Source: Hippophae tibetana (lineage: Eukaryota; Streptophyta; Magnoliopsida; Rosales; Elaeagnaceae). From it: 64,000 nucleotides of DNA. The translations under genes and the position numbers were made by a program. Below the pieces are notes generated by a model. It was not told the DNA's origin. It searched no databases and worked only from the letters and a program-made list of their open reading frames with translations. Below, one piece after another: positions 58,320-64,000 of this stretch; the stretch's first letter is position 1, and each line of letters starts with the position of its first letter. Where the stretch lies: assembly GCA_037013495.1 (NCBI GenBank), contig CM072811.1, positions 40,129,452 to 40,193,451 of the forward strand, in the 5' to 3' direction.

Positions 58320-61300
58320 TCAAGAAGCTCAACAATAAAAACTATAACACATAGGCAATATGTATGGAGTATTACCTACAAGGTCAATAATTGTGGGAGG
58401 TTATTGGTGGTGACGAAGTTACATAACAAGCAACGAAAGATGCAAATGAAATCTTACGAAAGTGGAAAATTAAAGCAAGCAAAGCGATGTTTATTTTAAA
58501 GACCACAGTTGAAGAAATGTTGGACCACATTCGGGATGCCAAAACACTGAAAGAAGCATGGGACACTCTTTTCAAAGAAGAATGATACAAGATTACAACT
58601 TCTGGAGAACGAGTTGCTATCGATGGCACAATGCGACATGACGATTTCCCAATACTTTCACAAGGTAAATTCGTTATGCCACGAAATTTCAAAGTTAGAT
58701 CTGGAAGCTCCTATTAGGGAAACTAGGATAAAGAGAATAATTATCCATGGTTTAAGACCTGAATATCGAGGGTTTGTTATCGCTATACAAGGATGGCCGA
58801 CACAACCATCTCTTATTGAGTTTGATAATTTGCTGGCCAGTCAAGAAGCTATCGCTAAGCAAATATGAGGAGTCTCGTTGAAAGGTGAGGAAGAAGCACT
58901 CTATACCAGAAAAAGTAGAGGCACTTTCAAGCGGTACAATAGTAGTGGATCTAACAAGGATGTAGACAAAGGAAAAATTTCTTAAGGAAATGAATGTTTT
59001 CGTCCAGGGGGAGCTTGGAAGAATCACAATAATAATAGAAAATTTGTTGGTGAATGTTACAATTACGGGAAGATGGGTCACATGGCAAAATATTGTTGGA
59101 GTAAGAAAAAAAAAGCCTGTTGAAAGCAATACAGCTACTTCCATTTTTAAGGAGCATAACGAAGATGGTTGGGATGCCGAAACATTATTCACTACAGAGG
59201 AAGAAGAATTAGATCTTACAGTGATAACAATAAAACAAATTGACTACAAGTATGATTGGATGACAGATTCAGGCTGCTCAAATCATATGAAGGGTGATAA
59301 ACAAAAGTTGGCACTACTACAAAAAGGGGTATTAAAGTCAGTTTACTGAACTAACTTTAAATGAAATGACTTAAAATTTAAAGTCGGATCAATGCTTCAC
59401 ATCAACTTTACGTTTAAAATCAGTTCATGCGATGAACCGACTTTAAATTTTTAATTTTTGTTTTACAAAATTTACTCATTTTCTATTATACTCAAATTAA
59501 AACCTTTATTCAATCACTAAATAATAGTAGGAAAACAAAATAAAATTTGGTTAACAAATAGTTTAAATAATACAAATAATTGAAAAATAAAATACTAATT
59601 AATAGTAGAAAAATTACCATGGTGTTGTTCTATGTTATTCAAGATCATCATATTCTTCTCCTAATGTTATAATACAAACCTACATATATAATACAAAAAT
59701 TTATACACATAAATAATAATACATAATAATAAAAAAATATGAATAATAAGTGCGTAGGATTAATAGAAATACTTACAAGAGTAAATGAAATGACACAATG
59801 AAGGAAATGAAGAAAAAAATGGTGTTTTGTAAGTGAGAAATGAGTATAAATTTTTTGAGTATTTTGCTCAAAAAAATAGGGGATCTAAAAGATTAGTTAG
59901 AGAGAGAGAAAACCCACTAACTAGCGCTAGAATTGGTGGACGTAGGTGGCCAGAAAATGAGAAAGAATGGAGGAGGTTTTGGGTTTTTGAGAGTTATGCA
60001 GTGCTTGGATAGTTTCTATCTAGGGAAGAAAGAAGAGAAAAGAATTTATCTACGTGTGTAGAATTGGTTCTACGTGTCAACTGACACTATCCACGTGTGT
60101 AGCGTCAGTTCTATGTGTCAACCGATGCTATCCACGTAGGACGTAGCATCAGTTGACGCATTGAACCGACGCTATACATGGACGTAACGTCGGTTTGACA
60201 CATCAACCAACACTACGTTCGTGGATAGCATCGGTTCTACACCGAACCGACTTTAAATTCATTATAAGTTGGTTTTTTAAAAAAACCAACTTTACATATC
60301 AACTTAAATACCCTTTTGTAGTAGTATGGAAAGCATGTCTGAGTACAAGGGAGGTCGTGTAGTGGTGACACCTGACAACTCAAGGTTACCGATAGCCCAC
60401 ATCAGTAAGATGATAGTTCCACCTCGATATAATACTAACCAGGTACCACTACAAGATGTTTATCATGTCCTAGGAATGAAGAAAAACTTATTATTTGTGG
60501 CTTAATTGACATCATTAGGACACTATGTCTTATTCGATCCCTGAGATGTGAAGGTGTATCGTGATCTCAAAATACCAAAAACATCGACACTAGAGGGGCA
60601 ACGATTGGAATCAATCTATGTGATGTCAGCAGAATCTGCATATGTAGTCAGGACAAGAAGAAATGAGACAGCAGATCTATAACATATGCGGTTAGGTCAC
60701 GTTAGCTATTCCAAGCTAAGTATGATGGTGAAAAATTTGATGCTTAAAGAGCTTCCTCAACTAGATGTGGAAATAAACATGGTCTGTGCAAGATGCCAAT
60801 ATGGTAAAGCTCACTAATTTCCATATGAGGAATCGAAGTTTAAACAAAAGAACCATTAGAGTTAGTTCACTCTTATGTATTCGGTCCTATTAAACATCTA
60901 TCAATTGGTGGTATGCGATATATGATAACATTCATTGACGACTTCTCAAGATATGTATAGGTTTTCTTTATGAAGAAAAATCTGATATATTCTTAAAGTT
61001 TAAAGAGTTCAGAGAGTCAACTGAAGAAGAAGTAGGAAAAAAGATTTGTTGCTTGCGCACAAACAATGACAGAGAATATAGCTCAAGTGAGTTCTCTCAA
61101 TACCCAAGGAAATTTTCAATATTTCATCAGTACACTTGTGCCAACACACCATAAAAAAAGGTGTAGTAGAGAGAAAGAACCAACATCTTAGAGAAATTTG
61201 TCAGAGTATGCTACATGAAAAGAATGTACTTGGAAGGTTTTGGGCTGAAGCGATGAGGACAATAGCTTTTGTGATTAATAGACTTCCTAAACCAAGGTTA

Positions 61301-63392
61301 GAATTTGTTTCACCCATTGAGAAATTGTGGAACATGAAACCTATAGTTAGCTACTTTTGAGTATTTGGTTGTGTATGTTATGTATTTATTATGATCATTT
61401 ACTGAGCAAATTTGATAAGAAAGTTGTTAGATGTATCTTTATGGGATACGACAGCCAAAGAAAAGGGTGAAAATGTTGTGATCTAACTAATGGAAGATGC
61501 TACACTTCACAAGATGTGGTGTTCGATGAAGCATCTTCTTGGTAGTCCTCAGAGAAGGAGAGGTTTACAGACTCGAGAAAATTTGGAGACAAGCTGCAAC
61601 AAAAGATAAGGGAGCATACTATTAAATTCTAACAAAGTTTAGATGGATCTAGAGATCCAAATGATGATGGTGCCGAACAAAGAGTAACTCAGAATCCTTG
61701 GAAAATTGGCATATATCAACAACTAAATGAAGAAGGTGGGCCTAGTGAAACAGAAGAATCAACTCCACAATCTCAACTTCGTAGCTCAACAAGAACACGA
61801 AGGCCAAATCCCTAATATGCCAATGCAGCCATAGTTGAAGAAGCAATAGAACCTAAGACATTCGAATAAGCATCGTAAAAATCTGAGTGGATGACAACTA
61901 TGAAAGAAGAGATTGATGCACTTCAACAAAATCAAACTTAGGATCTGATGCGAAAACCAGGAGATGTGAAACCCATGTTTTTTGTAAATGGGTTACAAGA
62001 TAAAGCATCATCCAGATGGGTCAATTGAGAGATATAAGGAACGATTGGTAGCTCGTGGTTTCTCTCAATAGTATAAACTAGACTATGATGAAACATTTAA
62101 TCTGATGGAAAAACTTACAGTTGTACGAGTCCTACTTGTACTTGTAGCCAACATAGATTGGAATTTATGGTAAATGGATGTGAATAATGTGTTTCTTCAT
62201 GAAAAATTGGATCAGGAGATCTACATTATCCAAGCAATGAGTTTTCAAAGCCAAGATCATCCTGAATATATGTGTAAGCTACGAAAAGCACTTTACGGAT
62301 TGAAATAGGCACCGAGGGCATGGTATGGTAAGATTGTTGAATTTTTAACACAAAGTGATTATTCAGTAACACTTGCAGATTCCATCTTGTTTGTCAAAGC
62401 CAATGAAAGAGAGCTAGCTATCGTACTAGTGTATGTAGATGATTTAATCATAACTGGTGATGATGAGGTAGAAATTCTTCGAACAAAGGAGAATTTATCA
62501 ATTCGTTTCCAAATAAAGGAACTTGGATAGCTTAAGCACTTTCGTGGTCTAGAGGTTGACTGCACACAAGAAGGAATATTTCTTTGTCAACAAAAATATT
62601 CCAAATTTTTTATGAAGAGGTTCAGAATGCTTGAATGCAAATCGATTTCGACGTCGATGGAACCAAATGCCAAAATGTGTGCATATGAAGGAAAAGATTT
62701 GGAAGATGCGATAATGTATCGAAAATTGGTAGGCAATCTAATCTATTTAACCTTAACTCAACCTGACATTTCTTATGTAGTTAGTGTAATGAGTTGGTAC
62801 ATGAAAAATCCAAAGAAGCCTCGTTTGGAAGCATTTCGACGAATATTGAGATATGTGAAAAGTACAATTGATTTTGGTCTTTTGTACAAGAAAGGTGGAG
62901 ACGACAAGTTAGTTGATTACTACAATGCTGATTATGCATGAAATCATGACACCAGGAGATCAACAACTGGGTATGTGTTTAAGCTTGGTTTTGGAACAAT
63001 TTCTTGGTGTAGCAAGAGACAACCGACAATATCATTATCAACCACTGAAGCTGAGTATCAAGCAGCAAAAATAGCAGCTCAAGAGAGTACATGGTTGATA
63101 CAGCTAATGAATAATCTACAATAACCAATAGATTATGCAATTTTGTTATATTGTGACAATTCGTCTGGCAAAGAATCCAGTCTTTCATGAAAGAACTAAG
63201 CATATTGAAGTACATTATCGCTTTATCAGAGAAAAGGTTCTACAAGAAGAAATTGAGATGAGACAAATCAAGACAGATGATCAAGTTGCGAACTTGTTCA
63301 CAAAAAGCTTAAGCGTTGGTAAATTTAAAATGTTTCGACGTCAGCTTGACATAGTAAAAATAGTGAGGGTTGGTATTGAGGGGAAGTGTTGA
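58320..63392 (+). pseudogene. Copia-7 gag-pol relic
   Basis: Approximate parts: Gag about 58.48-59.0 kb (LLSMAQCDMTISQYFHKV, IIHGLRPEYRGFVIAIQGW), zinc-knuckle remnant near 59.05 kb, protease [13 protein letters not shown] near 59.26 kb, [CACTA insert], GAG-pre-integrase about 60.68-60.83 kb, integrase about 60.88-61.37 kb ([24 protein letters not shown]), RT about 61.98-62.6 kb (YVDD near 62.43 kb), RNase H about 62.9-63.39 kb ([13 protein letters not shown]). Degenerate. Confidence 0.88.
59312..60326. mobile_element. Non-autonomous CACTA-type DNA transposon inside Copia-7
   Basis: Left end CACTACTACAAAAAGGGGTA; right end, reversed, TACTACTACAAAAGGGTA. A 3-bp target duplication TGG flanks it (59309-59311 and 60327-60329). 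CACTACTAC ends plus a 3-bp duplication are the mark of the CACTA (En/Spm) superfamily. Subterminal repeats of GAACCGACTTTAAA on both sides and a GC-richer core at 60.05-60.25 kb with repeated GTCAGTT/CACGTGTG words fit transposase-binding regions. 1015 bp with no transposase, so a deletion derivative or MITE-like copy. The last base of the right end has changed from C to T. Confidence 0.88.
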
Positions 63393-63831
63393 AAATCAAC
63401 ACCAATATAATAAATGAAGTGATTGAAGGATGTAGGAAAATAAATGGAGTGGTTGAAGGATGAATAAATAAGGTGGTTGAAGGATAAATAAATAGGGTGG
63501 TTGAAGGATGAGGAAAAAAAATGTGTGTAAATAATATTTGTATGACTAGAATTATTTCTTAGTTTTATATTTGTGTGATATAGATTGCATGGTGAGGACT
63601 ATAAATAGTCTACCTTGCATTTGGTTTAGTTATTCCATCAAATACAAATAAGTCTTTGTATTCTTAGTTTGAGTATGAATTGATAGCTTTTTTTTGAGTG
63701 TTTATATTTCCATTCAATTTGTGAGTTGCCTTTGAAATGTGTTATAGTAGGTATAATACAAGTAGTTTATTTACTTGTTTGGATCAAATATTAGTAAATT
63801 TAGAGTTGTATATTCTAAATTTTTCTCAACA
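63387..63831 (+). repeat. Copia-7 3' LTR
   Basis: Starts TGTTGAAAATCAACACC after GAGGGGAAG and ends TTTTTCTCAACA. Fewer internal repeat copies than the 5' LTR. Confidence 0.93.
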
Positions 63832-63836
63832 TATAT

Positions 63837-64000
63837 AACTATGATTTTTTTTTAAAAATATTCTATATTAATTATTTTTTCGAGATTAAAATATTGTTAG
63901 AATTGAAAATGAAATAATTTACCATTTACTATTTATGTACATATACAATTATATTATCATTTCCAACAATTAATTCAACCCATATCTTTAATATGATAAA
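63837..64000. other. Right-edge AT-rich sequence
   Basis: No feature recognised in the last 160 bases. Confidence 0.5.

Larger units (their letters stand above)
57685..63831 (+). mobile_element. Copia-7: Ty1/copia fossil carrying a CACTA-type insert
   Basis: LTRs 57685-58166 and 63387-63831, a primer-like CGTATCAGAGC just after the 5' LTR, and a perfect target duplication TATAT (57680-57684 and 63832-63836). Without the 1-kb DNA transposon the element is about 5.1 kb. LTRs differ by about 10% outside their internal repeats, suggesting 4-8 My. Heavily broken, with more than fifteen breaks. Gag and RNase H resemble TNT1-like plant copies (DQVANLFTKSLSVGKF). A different family from the others in the window. 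Confidence 0.95.

Noticed and set aside
58384-58692. Minus-strand open frames through Copia-7 gag (102 and 146 residues)
   Set aside because: Shadows of the plus-strand Gag sequence.

Overview
The window is nuclear DNA from a flowering plant, probably a eudicot. It is very AT-rich and has a spliced plant-type host gene, a plant cytosolic-type tRNA-Gly and many Ty1/copia LTR retrotransposons primed with the usual TGGTATCAGAGC site. The species cannot be named from the sequence. I see no CRISPR array, operon, rRNA gene or bacterial feature.

Host genes. One protein-coding gene is clear: a rhomboid intramembrane serine protease of the plant RBL1/RBL2/RBL3 group, on the minus strand from 22548 (ATG) to 1859 (stop). 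It has six exons, joined by GT..AG introns whose phases all agree, giving 383 residues with catalytic Ser190 and His242. About 15.7 kb of its 20.7 kb is retrotransposon: Copia-1 sits in intron 4, and Copia-2, itself split by a young Copia-2n, sits in intron 1. The other certain host gene is tRNA-Gly(UCC) at 48323-48394.

Mobile DNA, left to right: Copia-1 (2799-8175, +); Copia-2 (11318-21685, +) containing Copia-2n (14596-19723, -); Copia-4 (23194-28220, +), whose 5' LTR lies about 650 bp upstream of the rhomboid ATG, head to head with the gene; a non-autonomous hAT-type element (30232-30956); Copia-5 (31557-39296, +) holding an unclassified insert; a possible Mutator-like relic (39.4-40.06 kb); a minus-strand Copia-6 fragment (about 41.0-45.9 kb) interrupted by a tandem TRIM array (three LTRs, two internal domains) and by a piece of another LTR; a small hAT-like inverted-repeat element (49123-49468); Copia-8 (5' LTR and part of gag only, from about 50.2 kb) split by Copia-3 (51107-56013, +); an L1-type LINE ORF2 relic (about 56.14-57.24 kb); and Copia-7 (57685-63831, +) split by a CACTA-type element (59312-60326).

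Relative ages from LTR differences counted by eye, using 0.7-1.3e-8 substitutions per site per year: Copia-2n about 0.3-0.7 My; Copia-3 and Copia-4 about 1-3 My; Copia-2 about 2.5-5 My; Copia-1 and Copia-7 about 4-8 My; Copia-5 older. All LTR elements are treated as fossils and none looks whole; Copia-2n and Copia-3 are the least decayed. No clearly new biological system was found. The most interesting structures are the retrotransposon-inflated rhomboid gene with its displaced last exon, and the tandem TRIM array.
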